DNA from: Glycine soja
Lineage: Eukaryota > Streptophyta > Magnoliopsida > Fabales > Fabaceae
Direction: 5' to 3'
Assembly (NCBI RefSeq): GCF_004193775.1
Contig: NC_041003.1
Location: 47,539,611 to 47,603,610, forward strand
Length of the DNA stretch: 64,000 nt
Of this stretch, positions 10,479 through 23,618 are shown one piece after another. The translations under genes and the position numbers were made by a program. The first letter of the stretch is position 1, and every line of letters starts with the position of its first letter. The notes under the pieces were generated by a model that was given only the letters and a program-made list of their open reading frames with translations, was not told the DNA's origin and did not search any database.

Positions 10479-12827
10479 AAAGCATTATATTAAGATTATG
10501 TGTTCATTTTTCTGAATTATCAAATGACATGCATTACCTAAGAAATGACAAAAACATGTTATAAAAACTAAATTTGATTTACAATATTTTCTTTATTACA
10601 CACTAGCTTTGTTACTAAATAGTAGAAAGTTGCAAAGAAAAAAACTGAACTTTAGATCAGTGCAAAATGTATCTCATCATGCATACAGATAATAACTTCA
10701 TATTATAAAAGGCCATTCAAGGGTACAACCTTTACTCAAAAAAAGTAAGCTAATATACACAAGAGATATGGTTCACTCTTAGAGATAAAAATGTAACCCT
10801 TTCATCCACCACTAGAGGAAATAATAAGGAAGGAAATAACAATAGTCATGCAAACTCAAAATTTACATTTGTTTTTTTTTAATTAAGCTACAGAGGGAAC
10901 AAATTGACAAGGAAACATATGGCAACAGAAGATAAGACAAGGAATTTCCTTTTTTCAACTAACTTCTTAAGGGACTTTGACAGAGAGAACCATGCATCTA
11001 AATGAAGAGAAGGAATTAAACAGAAAGAAAGAAGACTAGTGCCTTGCAAGAGGTGACAACTCACTGAGTACGTATGAAATAATGAGAAACACCAAGGTCA
11101 CACGAACCAAAAAGAAAAATCCCTTTAAAAAATAACCGGAAAGCCATCAAGATTATCAATGGGTCACTTAATTAAGCAGCATTGGTTTTCTAATAAACTT
11201 TTCATCATTAGAATAATAAAACAAAATCTCATTTTTCTTGATTTCCCCTCAAGCAGTAATATGGACTCATAATCGTTTTCAAACTTTTTGACCTAATAAT
11301 TCAAACACCTTGGACCCATTACTATTAACATTCTTAAAAACACTATAAAGGTTTTTAATCGAAGTCCTTTATAACTAATCATACTATTTATGACGAGAAA
11401 GGTAATTTGACTAACTCTTTTCAACTAATTCAGATGATAAGTATATAATAAACAAATAAATTTAGCATCACATCATTCTTGGTAGAAACACATTTATCCA
11501 GCACACGCAGATGTGGTTTTCCTTTTTTTTTTTTTTGTATTAATTGCACCATCAGCTGTGTGGTTATCATTACTCTACCACTTAATATTAATATTTAATA
11601 CCAACATTAAGCATTAAGCTTTGAAAGACATTGCTTCTGAAGATCAGAGTTATTCAAATTAGCTAGCAGCATGGATCCCTTCAATGCTAGCAGCATACTT
11701 CCACAGAAGGTTTAAAGACATTGACACAGGCTAGGAGAACTACCACTTTCACCAAGGATAACAAGTTAAACCGTGATTCATCACTACTTACGTAGCCTCT
11801 AACCAAAACCTTTCCACACGGGTTGATTTCAAGTAATTTCATAGTAGTAAAACAACGATCCATGACTATGCTGCTAATTCATTCGCTTTTCTTTTCTCTC
11901 CCATATAGACCACACAGCATGGATTATTACTAATTAAGTTCTTTCTGACGCACACTGGCACCCAATCTTTGTAGCTCACCAGCACCTACTTTCCCAAACA
12001 AGAAATCGAAGTCCATAACTGTTCCACAGTACTCAGAGAAGTGTAGGAGCAAATAATGATTTTAAGGGTAATTAATTAATCACCAAAATCTGATGAAACT
12101 GCTAGGGCTTTGAGCTGGCACTCAATTCTTGAGAAGAAAAGCATGGCTTCTTTGAAGGGTTTTGTAAGCTCTTGCTCATACTTAATGAGCATCTCACAGT
12201 AAGCCTCCATGAACTGGTCCAGAGCTGGATCTTCACCTATTGAACCACCTCCTATCCTTCCTGATGATGCATTGAAGGACTCATATTTTGCATATGACTC
12301 CTCTAAGCTAGCCACCACTTCAGGAGGTGCTCCAACCTGAAAGTGCTCCGCTCACACCATCAAACACAAGCAAAGCATGAAAAATAAACAAAATCTCTAA
12401 AAGAAAAACCACAACAGAAAAGAGAAGTAGAGATATGAGTGCAATTTTAGTTTACAAGTTAATTACAAGAGTCCATGATATTTGTACTAGGAAGAAAAGG
12501 AAAGAGATATGCGTGTATTTATGTGAATATGGAAAACAATTAAGAGTTCATCATCACCTTGAGGCAATTGAGGTAAGAGGATAAGAGACGAGGAAAAAGA
12601 GGATGTGCCATGATTTTATCCCTCACACTGCAAGTGTCGGTGGGGTTGTGGTGGTGGCTGTAGTGATGTTCCTGAGCGATGCTATTGCTAGTGACAGGTA
12701 CCCTTCTATTATCACCAGAGTTGTTGTTGTTACTGAGAGGCAGAGAAAGAAACTTCCTATTAGTTTCCATGTTCGTCATGTCCATCTCAGAAAGCTCACT
12801 GCAACTGTTCCCTCCAAACCCTATCAT
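9137..12827 (-). CDS. Class I KNOX homeobox transcription factor (STM-like)
   Basis: Nuclear TALE homeodomain protein of the KNOX I class, which keeps shoot meristem cells undifferentiated. Minus-strand exons are 12827-12558, 12336-12084, 10099-9870 and 9334-9137; phases close at 316 residues. Domains in order are an Asn/His-rich N-terminus, KNOX1 (about 67-105, from [10 protein letters not shown]), KNOX2 (about 127-170), ELK (about 200-221) and a three-residue-loop homeodomain (about 222-284). Helix 3 reads [10 protein letters not shown] and the loop PYP is present. The homeodomain is cut by the last intron after KWPYPS, a conserved KNOX position. The C-terminus ([12 protein letters not shown]...PFPMD) resembles SHOOT MERISTEMLESS proteins rather than KNAT1/2/6, but the N-terminus is shorter than usual for STM, so it may be a divergent STM-clade copy. 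The 1,984-bp intron 2 contains a (TA)n tract. Confidence 0.9.
10416..10477. repeat. (AT)31 microsatellite
   Basis: Perfect dinucleotide run of about 62 bp in the second intron of the KNOX gene; likely length-polymorphic. Confidence 0.95.
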
Positions 12828-12951
12828 AGTTTCAAAAGTAATAAGAAGTTTGTGTTAAACCCTTGAAAGGAATGAAAATGAAAGAGCTCTCTCTTTTCTT
12901 TTTGTTTCTCTCTCTCACTCACTATGTAAAAAACTAAAACTCCACACGGTA

Positions 12952-12963
12952 CATATATAATAT
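12952..12963 (-). promoter_or_regulatory. Putative TATA region of the KNOX gene
   Basis: On the minus strand the sequence TATATTATATATG lies about 130 bp upstream of the start codon at 12827, followed by a CT/GA-rich leader. This fits a plant TATA box and 5' untranslated region; no experimental support. Confidence 0.4.
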
Positions 12964-13304
12964 ATGCATTTATTTTACAGGAATAGTAATAGCTGATCTA
13001 CCCCTTTGGCTTGGATCAGTTGTTCCTAGTAGCTAGTCCCCACCTAACACTGTTTTTCTCAAAAAGAGCACTGCATATAATTGTCCAGAGAGTACTCCCG
13101 GAAATGAGGCTGAGTTCTTTATTTGTAGAAAACTCCAAAGAACCTAAATGGATAGTCAGTCAGAACAATAGGGATTTTTGGGCTCTTGGCTCTATAGCCT
13201 GTAAAAAGTAAATGGTGGGAATCAGATTCAGATTCAGATCAGTCCTCCCTTGGGATTGTGTAGTCTATCTTCTTCCTTCTGTGCATCAACAGTGTTGCTT
13301 GTTG

Positions 13305-13324
13305 TCTCTCTCTCTCTCTCTCTC
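13305..13324. repeat. (TC)10 microsatellite
   Basis: Perfect 20-bp TC run in the KNOX upstream region, followed closely by a short TAC repeat near 13333-13348. Confidence 0.9.
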
Positions 13325-13930
13325 AAACAAACACTACTACTACTACTACCAGTGCTGTTACTGTGTGTTGAATAATGCAGGTGGAGACACAGAGGCTTCA
13401 CACAGGGTTAACGTGTGTCTCTGCAACTTAACTCAGAGTTTTCCTTCCCAATGAAAAAATAAGATGTATGTATCTATGTGAATGTGAAACTCACCACCCT
13501 CTTAGCTAGCTAGGTCTATGCACTACCTCTGTTTATGCGTACTATTGTTGGCTATCTCTCACTCCCACTCACATCATGGAATGGACATGGATGAGAGAGA
13601 AAAAGTGCTTCACAAAAATGAAATCAATATTTAGTTAATTACGAGAATAAGTATAGTGTATATGCTATACTTCTCAATTATCTTATATTTATAATTTCAT
13701 TTTTAACATGCTTAAGTGTTAAAATCTTCTCAAGATTTATTTTATATATAAATGTGCAAGAATTAAGAAATAACTTTTGATCACAAAAAGGATTAGGTTA
13801 ACTTTTTAACAAATACTATGTTAGATTGACATGTGCACATTTTTCGTTAGTTTGATTGGAAGCATATATCAAAACTCCGTGGCTTAGAATAACGCAAAGT
13901 TCAAAAACCAGTTGGCATTGGTAAAGAAAT

Positions 13931-13932
<2 letters not shown>

Positions 13933-13988
<56 letters not shown>
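13933..13988. repeat. (AT)28 microsatellite
   Basis: Perfect dinucleotide run of about 56 bp upstream of the KNOX gene. Confidence 0.95.
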
Positions 13989-13989
<1 letters not shown>

Positions 13990-15190
13990 ATGCAGATGTT
14001 TGGCCATCACTATGTTATAAGACATCCTAAGTGAGAAAAGGAAAAAATATATTAAGTAATATAATATAATAAAAATATTAAATAAATATTTATTATATAA
14101 GTGTTTGTATATTATTTCTTATATTGATATAGATAATAAGGAGGATCAAATTATTTTTCATTCTTTTAAAATTTAATAATTAATATAAATTACTTATTAT
14201 AATTATTAAATTTCAACAAATTAAATAATAGAATGAAAAGTAACTATTGAAATAATTTAATTCCTCCCCTAAATAATATATAATGTAAGATGATATTAGG
14301 TTTAGTTTGGCTTTAAATTGTAGGGGTAAAGAGAAGTATTGGGTGTGACTGAAAAGAATCAAACATCAACCGTCCATCGACACCTATCACCCATGTGATA
14401 TTCCTTTGGGGAGACATTGGATCTTTATTACTCTCTCACACACACCACTTTTGCTTTAGTATGATGGAATTGGTATATATTAGCCACTAGTAGGGTGGGT
14501 TAATGAGAGGAAGACGACACCGTTTTATGAATTGGCATCCATGCAAAGACACACATATGTCAGAGGGGTCATGTCAATCTAATCAAATAGAAAAAAAAAT
14601 AGAGGAAAAAAGTGGGTTGGAAGGGGTAGACATAGCAAAAGAAGCCCATGTTATATAAGAGATGTTGCCCTCATTGTGGGACACTCCCTGCGTCTCTTCC
14701 TTTCAGTTCTTTACTATTGCGTTTCTTACCTTACCCTACACGAATGATTGACAATTTGACATATTGTGTTATGTCATTTTCTTTTTTAATAAATAAATAA
14801 TAAATATACTTATAATAAAATTTTATTTATATAATAAAGAAAGTTATATACTAATCATGTGTAAAATATTTTTTTTCATTTTTTATAAATTTAAATAAAC
14901 TCTTTTAATTTATAAACACTCCATAGCCATGAATACTTGTGGGTGAATAACGTGAAAAAGAACATGCTTTCTTTTAATATTTTTTAACTAAAATTTATTA
15001 ATGAAGGTAATATTTTATTATAATTCAATGGCTGATCAACAAAATTCATATTTTATGTAAATTTAGTGGCAGTGAAATAGTTGTTGTAAGTTATATCAAA
15101 TATAATTTGATTTTCACATAATATGTGTGTGCATAGAGACAGAGAGAAAAAAAAAAGCATTGAAGAAATTATTTCAAAAGTAATTTCAAG

Positions 15191-15664
15191 GGTTAAATGT
15201 AATTTTGATTTTTTTATTATTTAAAATCTGCAATATTATTTTCATTTATTTTAAAATAAAAATATTTAATCTTCATATTTTTTAAAATATATAAATTTGG
15301 TCCTCTTATTTTAAAATAAAAATATTTAGTCCTTCAATTTCTTAAAATCTATAATTTTGCCTTCCATCAAATTTGAAAAATCTATAATTTTGCCTTCCAT
15401 CAAATTTGAAAAGTATAGATAAGTAAGAAACTAACCTATGTGACTAGATTTAGTGACATAATATAAAATTATTTATTTAATCAAGTTATAGTCAACATTT
15501 TAATCGTTAACATTTTTAATTTAACAGAATGATCAAAATAGTAGATTTTACAAAATGTGAGGAAGTAAAAGTCTATTTTAAAATAAAGTAATTAAAATTA
15601 CAAATTCTAAAAAATAGAAAAATTAAATATTATTTTTAAAAAGAAAAACCAAAATTACATTTAA
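15191..15664. repeat. Long-TIR AT-rich MITE, copy 1
   Basis: The left end (GGTTAAATGTAATTTTGATT) is matched by the reverse complement of the right end (ACTTAAATGTAATTTTGGTT). Two further intervals with the same kind of ends occur at 37002 and 37865. The interior is low-complexity A/T with short phrases such as a repeated CTATAATTTTGCC (near 15350 and 15380). No coding capacity and no clear target duplication at this copy. Confidence 0.6.
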
Positions 15665-18600
15665 GTATACTTTTAAAGAGTTATTTTCTTATTCTTATCT
15701 GCTATTTTTTCATAATCTAATGATTCTAATGAAGGATAATTTTTCAAAAGTAATTCTTAAATTAATTTTTATTCATTTTTTTTAATGTATGAGACTAATG
15801 AGTTACTCGCCTTTTTTTTAATTAAACTATCATGATATTGGTGTAAGATATTTATCAAATTTTCTAATTAGTAATCTTTATTATAAAATTTGGTTTGCTA
15901 TCTTTAATAAATTTCTTATCTTAATATTTTTTTTTCATTTTACAGAATTTAAAATTAAGACTTCATGAAAATTTTTAATTTCGGATGGACTATATCACCT
16001 TTTAACTTTTAGATTAAAAGAAAAATAAAGATAAACTCTCTTAATAATATTATTAACTCTAAAAGAGTATACTTACTCTTTCGTTCTGATTTTAATTTAT
16101 CTAATAATTTAGCGAGTAACTTATATTTAGTCGTTAGATTAAAAGAATTAAAGCATAGAAATGAAAACTAATTCTTTCATAATTATTTTTTAAATAATTT
16201 GATCACTCATTTATATGATATTACAGTAGATAATTACATATCGGTTAAGCATGATAATAAATATTTAATTTCTAACCACGTATACATACAATAAAGTTAT
16301 TAGAAAAAAAAACTCATTTCTTTAATCTATTTAAAAAAAACCACATAATAAATATCTAAATATTCAAAAAGAAAATTAATAGAAGAGAATATTTACTTTT
16401 CTTTCACCCCACCCCCATCCTGTTTTCTATCCTTTACCCCTATGTTGGATTGGATGATTTGGAGAGAGTTTATGAAGTATCTCTCTCATTTATCTTTTTA
16501 TTTTTTTTGAAAACTTAAATAATTTTTTTAGTGATATAACTTCATAAAATTAAATAAATATCTTTTTAAAAAAAATAATAGAGTAATTTTTTAATTAATA
16601 TAATAATTATATAATTATATTTTTTATTTATAAAAATTATATTTTTATTTATTTATTTCCCTCTCTTTTTCCCCTTATAACAAATGGAGATTTTTTTATG
16701 TTATTTTAATTTTCACCCATTCAAATTCAAATAATATATTTTTATTTTTATTTTCTTATTCCTTTCTTATCTATTTCATCTCTAATTCAGACAAAACATT
16801 AATTTGTTAGACCAACATGTTGTTTTGCATGAAATAAAAAATATAATTAAAAAAATCAACTAAAATGATCGGTTGAATTTTAATAAAAATTAATTATTAA
16901 TAAAACTAATAAATATTTCATATTAATATGATTGTAAAAATAACATTAATTTGTTAGTGGTGAGTTCATCTCTCTCCTAAGTTCCATCCTTATCGGTATG
17001 ATATGGTGGAGTTTACTCATTATCCTTAGCCAACAATGCAATGCCATGTAGTCCACAGAATCGCGCAGAATCAAGGGTGAACTTATCTGCGAAATTTCAT
17101 AATGTCAACCTCGAAGAAGAAATCGGATTCTGTAATTCCAAGACATGGATCGGATATCCTTATACGTTTAATAGTAAATGCTTTAGAACTTACTTACTGT
17201 TACTAACGTATGATTTACTATTCACAGACACGATTGTACCCTATGATTGACAACTTTTATCAATTAAGTTATTTTGAAAATTAAAAGATATCCATACTTT
17301 TTTTTCCCCGATAATTGATGATATATAAGAATATATGTTTTTGTCTACGTGAGATGTCTCTTAATTGTACCACTATAACAATAACAATATTCGAGAATTT
17401 AGTGTCAAAATAATGTATATGTCTTAATTAAAAGATAAATAAATAAAAGAATGTCAACCGCGGAAGAAAATTAAGGAGATCTCGATTCCATTTAAAGGAA
17501 GTGTCTTTTATCTGAAGGTTTTTCTTTCTTTATTTCGGTGTTAGAACGTTTTTTCTTGTATTTTAGAATATGACAATTAGAAACGAGGTTAATTATGCTA
17601 TGAGGAAAAAATAAAATAAAAGGCATAAATTTCCTTATCCTGTACGTCATTACCTATATATATGCTTAAAAACTACACAGTAATACGTACTCTTTGTTTC
17701 TTATGATTAACAGTACGCATTATTGTGTTTTTTAGCAAAAGGAAAACATCCAAATTGCTCAATTAATGGAGTATCAGAATATTAACTTTTTTGTTATTCC
17801 ATTCGATGGCAAAGATATGCTTCAAGACTTACTGGAAATCATCTTTGAGTAGATGCAAACAAACAACGTAGTAATAAAGAAAGTAATCTTGAAGGTTTCT
17901 CCGTACGTGATTCAGTTGGATATATAATGACTTCGAAATCTATACATGCTATTATAATCTAATTGCTAATTATTGACTTTGATATTTAAGTTTATTAAGA
18001 AATTGAAATAGCAGATTTTTTAAGTCATATGAATTTATCTCAAACACGTTCAGCTGATATTTTATCAATTGTAAAAATTTGTGGATTAATATTTTGGTGC
18101 AGTTCATTTATAAATGAACAACCTTAGCTTGTTACTGAGTCCCTGAGTGATTTATGTCTCACACTCAAGAGTATGATCTTGCAACATTCACAAAGTAGGC
18201 TAGGATTCATAATTTGGGAAGTCATTCTTTTTCCTAAAGTTATCAAAGTAAGCATTTACCAATTAAAAGATAAAAAAAGCTATAAAACCTTAACTAAACA
18301 TATTCACATCCTATTTAATTCCATTCATGTAGTTATATTTCAGACCAATTATCAACTAATACATGACAAGGTTAAACATATGGTTTCTTTTTCTTTTCTT
18401 TTATTGTTAAACATCTGTGTCTGGCCCTTTTGGTTTGATCTGTTTGCCATTTTGCGTATCACTTTTCAGAATCACACTTTTGGTTCTCTTGGACCTTGGA
18501 GTTGTGATACTCCGTATTGGTATGAAAGCCACACGAATGAATTTGCAAACATACATTGGAAGAGAAGAGGGTACATATAGCTAAAAATATACCAGAAAGT

Positions 18601-19504
18601 AAATAAAAGTCAATATTACATCATTTTGTAATATTCACATGGATAAAATTCGTACAAAAATCTTCAATTTCTTTTTCATATTCACTCAATTGTTCATTAT
18701 CTTCGTCTCATTTTGGCTGTTACTTTGATTATTAGCACTCTGTTTGGAGGGAAATTGAGAGAAAGAAAAAAGGGCAAAAATAAAATATCTTCCACTATTT
18801 ATTTGAGTAGAATTCAAGGAGAGGAATGATTTTTCGTGGGTTTCATATGATTTGACTTCCATCCAAAAATTTCGTGAAATAGGAATAAAATTTGCTCACA
18901 CGAAAGCAAAATGACATGCGTACTATTTTGTGATAACATTTTATGATGTTCTGCTCCTTCACCAAACAGGCCATTGCTCTACTTGAGTTGTGGAATATCA
19001 AAACCTTTGTATTGTCAGTTTCATTCCTCCTTTTTGTATTGTCTTCTTGAAATTGCTTGTCAAACAATTATGAGGTATTGATCTAATATAACAAGTTTTT
19101 CCTATAGAAATACCATCCTTGGCAAAATACTCAGCACTGTTTAAATTTATCAACTATTTACACTTTAACCAGATAATACTGGTGCACGGCACAATGAGAG
19201 TCAGATATCAAAATTAGGATGCACAACTTGATTATTCCACTTACACTTGTGTTAGTTCTTACCGTAAATACAACCCCATGAATTTTCACATTGAAGATAA
19301 TAAAACTTACGATCCTAATAAGAAACATAGAGTTAGAATTTTAAACCCCCCAAATATACTACTTCTTGAAGATACAAGTGCCTCCTGAGTCTTGATATTA
19401 GATCAAGGAGAGTAATGGAGGCACTAAATATAAAGACAAATTAAATAACTGTTATTGTAATACCAGTTATACTCAAACTAACGTCCCACAAATGGACGTG
19501 TTTG
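15665..19504. other. AT-rich intergenic stretch, no gene seen
   Basis: Nearly 4 kb with only short chance open frames. No domain, splice-compatible exon series or RNA gene was recognised on either strand. Confidence 0.5.
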
Positions 19505-20338
19505 ATGAATGGGAAAGAAAACAACGACAACAACAAAAATTAAATCTTGATATGTTCTATTAATTCCCATCGCATCAGCTAACAGGAAGGTAGAAACAGC
19601 AGGAGGATAAGAGTGCCAAACTTTAAACCCGTAATCCATCGTTGCTCCGAATTTGGCTAGCTAGTCAGCGCAAGAATTCCCCTCAGGAAGAGAGTGAGCA
19701 AACATCAAATCCCAAGAAATATTGGAGAGAGATTTAATGTAGGAGACAATAGGAGCATAAGGATGAGTATCATGCACTCCCTCATCAATCAACATAAGAG
19801 CTGTCTTAGAATCAGATTCACATACAACCGCGCCCTTAGCAATGGCTTGAAGCTCAGCGTTCAGATTAGTAGTAGTGCCACAACTACCAGAAAATCCAAT
19901 AAGCCAAGCACCTTCATGATTTCGGATATCTTGACAAAATTATCAGCTAACCAATCTAGGATCACCACTAGAAGGAGCCGCACCCAATAACTTAGCAGAA
20001 CCAATGGCAAGCCTTTTGACATTATTCAAGATTCTCCAAGTTTCCTATTCTGTCATTAAGCACCTCATCATTCCTCCTAGCCTTCCAAAGGAACCAACAA
20101 CAGCAAATAAAGAGAGTAGCATGATCACCAAGAGCATGATATTTAAACCAAAGTAAAAGATCATTACTTGCGGAGGCCCGAAGCAAAGTTAAACTTCATA
20201 AGCAACTGTGAGCCTGAGAACAATCACGCAGAACATGAAGCATAGTCTCTTCAGTAACACCAAATAAATGACAAGATGCATCCTGAGTAATATGCCTATC
20301 AAATATGAAACAATTGGTAGGGAGGCTGTTATGCATGA
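19505..20338 (-). pseudogene. LINE (L1-type) 3' remnant: zf-RVT and RNase H
   Basis: Read on the minus strand, this is the tail of a plant L1-like ORF2. It begins with a zinc-binding RVT segment (CHLFGVTEETMLHVLRDC), followed by an RNase H-like domain including GAWLIGF, NLNAELQAI and CESDSKTAL, and ends near STFLLADAMGI. A TAG stop breaks the phrase HSLPEGNSCAD before LAKFGA, and the linker between the two domains carries another stop and at least one frameshift. The left end has a TTG-rich tail typical of plant L1 3' ends. The 5' part (endonuclease, reverse transcriptase) is absent, as expected from 5' truncation during insertion. Not functional. Confidence 0.85.
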
Positions 20339-20439
20339 TAAGAATTAAATTTAAATCATATAATCATAAATAAAAGGTTGAGATTTATATCAAAAAATTA
20401 TATAATTTTTTAAGTAATCATATAATATTAAATCTTAAT

Positions 20440-20444
<5 letters not shown>

Positions 20445-20477
<33 letters not shown>
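20445..20477. repeat. (TA)16 microsatellite
   Basis: Perfect TA run of about 33 bp just beyond the truncated 5' side of the LINE remnant. Confidence 0.9.
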
Positions 20478-20478
<1 letters not shown>

Positions 20479-20483
<5 letters not shown>

Positions 20484-23400
20484 CTAGAAGTAGCCAAAAC
20501 ATATGCGTTGTGACCCTTGTATGTTTATATTTATATTTTGCTATCCTATTTTTTTATTAGTAAAGAAGATAACACATATAAAATTTAATTTAAAAATCTC
20601 GAAGTATAAAATCTCTTGTCATTTGAAATTCCTTTTATGCATAAATCAATTGAGTCGACAAAATATAAATTTACCTGCTAACATTTTAGTTATTAATTTT
20701 CGTTTCATATTGTTTTTAACATTATGTATAACTTTTATAATTTTTTTAACTTTTCTTTTATTTTTCTTTTGAAGTATTTAATTTTTTTATCTCTCTTACA
20801 GTCATATTGTTGATTACTACATAATTAAATTTTTTTGAATTTAACAATAATTATTTTAAAATAATATTAATTCTTAAAATAATTTTAAGAGATGATATTT
20901 TTTTAAATACGATGTGATAATTAATTTGATGATTTGATGTAGATTTACAATTTAATTTTCTAAGTTGTTAAAGTAATTAAAAAGTATATTTATTGCTATT
21001 ACTTTGTATAGATCTATGCTATGAAGAACGGGAACCTCAATGTAATTTATGTACAACCAAACTTTCAACCCCTTTTTATCTTGAAACAAATCCCCTACTT
21101 GTTTGTTTACTTCTCTTTCTATTATGTTGCTTCTCCCACTTACTCAGTCACAACATATTAATAAATTGTAGATATCTGTTAAATACATAAACAAAATAAT
21201 AAATCGAATATGTATTATTAATCTCTCTAACATAAACTTTAGACAAAGCAATAATGATAAAAAGTTATTGTAATATTGAATTTTAAATTTAAAATAAAAC
21301 TAAATTGTGGAAGCAAAATTTATTTAATATACATAATTAACGGTAACAACTTATAAAATTGGTATAACAAAACTGCTTATTTTCTTTGTTTACAAAACCT
21401 GTTAATAGAGAAAAATGATGTTATAAAAACTTTTAATTTGAAATTAATATTAAGAGTAAAAGTTGTTTATCCGTAGTGAAAAAAATAGTAATTTATTATT
21501 ATTGTATTTTATAAGTACCCTGTCCTAGTTTTCCTCTCACATACATGTTTTTTTAAATATATTTTAATTAACTAATATTTGTAGGTTTATCATTAAGTGT
21601 TTATGCATAAAAAAATTCATAAAAAAATATAGTGTTTATTTCAATCATATCTACACGACTACCGAACTAATTGTAGGATGATAAATATTTTGATACACAC
21701 TTAAAAATTTAATAATAAGAAGAAAAAAAATGTTATCTATACACATGAATGGAAAACAACCTACTATGACACTCATACTAAAAACTGGAAACATAGTCTA
21801 ATTTAATGATCCTCGCACTAATTTGTATTTTCATTTAAGCAAAAAATAAAAATAAAATAGCAACAACATAGTCTAAATTGTGAATAAGCTTTCATATATA
21901 ACTCCATTGTGCTTGTTACAACACAGTATAATTGAAGCTCACAAAAAAAAAAGTACTATGGTTGAAACAATATAGTCTATTTTATTTTATTATTCAAACC
22001 TTAGCTTTATATACAAATACACAACTAGACTGGAAGAAGGACATAAATATTCTAGTTTTGATACAAATGAAAAAAAAAATAGCAACAAAAAGCTAAGTAA
22101 ACTAAAATACAACTGCAAGGTCACGTAAGAAGACATCAAAAAATCGCATTGGGTGGAGCACCAAAGAGTTACTTATTGTTCTCTCGAGCGCCAAACAAAC
22201 GCTAGCTGCAATTAAGTTTGTCCGCAACATAATTGGTATGCTTATTATCGCTATTATTTAAAAGAAAGTTGACAAAATTCAAAATTTATAAGTATTTTTA
22301 TACACAATTTATAAATATTTTGTATGCTTATTTTTTAACTGTTTTGTTTTCTACCAAAATAATACAGATTTTGATAGAGCCCATGTATTCCTTTCATATG
22401 AAATTAAGAAGTGAACACGTTGACGCAGATAATAACTCAAAATATGTTTACACCATATTTTAACAATTGATTTCATTTTTCTTTTGTGTTTTATTTGGGA
22501 ACATATTGAGAAAAAGAAAAAAACGATTAGAATGTAAGAATCTATTAACTTCTTAAAATCACTTAACCAAACGCAAGTTGAATCACACATCACCCTGCGC
22601 AATGCGCTGCGGTACACCTGTTTCTGGAACTCTTAGCATAACTGTTTAGTGTTTGCATATCACTTTTAGAGCCCTTTTCGATTTTCCCATGGTCTTTATT
22701 TGTAAACTACATAATCTACTTTCACGCTTTTTACACCTTTTTCACGAATTATGTTTAAAAATCAATTGCAGTTTTCCCTCACATACGAGTGAAAAATCTC
22801 ACGTTGTAATCAAGTACAAAGAAACCAACCTTTGACTAAGTTTAAGTGGTTAGGGAATCCATTATGTAGAAAATATGGAAAATATGATCGAACAGTCCTA
22901 AATAAAGTCCTAATTAGGAATCCTATAGAAAAATAGAAAATTAACAACTAAAAAAGGTAGTTTAAACTGAACACGCACGCGCACACAGACATCGATTTTG
23001 AATTGCACTGTACAGTGCGGTCACAATCAAATGAAATTGTGCATTTTTTTGTGTGAATAAATTGTGCAATTGTGAAAGCAATAAATTGTGTATCTATACC
23101 TTCATACTTTAAATCATTAATCTATTTTAAAATTAATATCAAGACTTGATGGAAAACTGCGTAGGCCACTTTAAGAAGCAAATGTGTATGCAACACAGAT
23201 ATCGTAAATCAATTCAAAATTCAAATCTTAATGGACAATTCAACTTTCACCAAACACAAACTTGATTGACACTGGTATCCGTGTGATGATGCCCTATATT
23301 GTGATTGAATTGCCTTGGTTCACAAACAACTATTTGCAAAAGCAATTCAATACTGAAAAATGTGGAGGGATCTTGTAACCAGAAATTAAAATTACGGGGT

Positions 23401-23618
23401 GATTGTGGCCGAACATTAGACACTAATTTTCCTAGTAATTTTGTCTCCATTCACGCAAGTGACGCAACAATTCTCTTATAAAAGCAAATTCGGGATATGG
23501 AATATCCTAACAACGAACATTTTATCAAATTCACTAATAAAATATAAGTAGATCAATCAATGTTTAAGCATAAAAATAGTAATTTCAAGTCGACTAAAAA
23601 TAGAATCTGGTAAACAAC
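20479..23618. other. AT-rich intergenic stretch, no gene seen
   Basis: About 3.1 kb downstream of the PUX5-like gene. A mixed-sequence patch near 22130-22220 and a short CGCA-rich patch near 22970-22990 stand out, but neither encodes anything I recognise. Confidence 0.5.

Larger units (their letters stand above)
12964..15190. other. Upstream region of KNOX gene
   Basis: About 2.2 kb without a supported gene, holding a CT microsatellite and a long TA microsatellite. KNOX genes often have conserved distal regulatory sequence, so unique patches near 13000-13600 and 14290-14720 are the places to look; I see no named motif there. Confidence 0.45.

Noticed and set aside
13816..14025. Small open frame with Ile/Tyr repeats
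   Set aside because: It is simply translation of a TA microsatellite; the same applies to frames near 28560 and 51010.
17041..18580. Small open frames near 17.0-17.3 and 18.2-18.6 kb
   Set aside because: No conserved motif, no splice context and amino-acid composition typical of AT-rich noncoding DNA.
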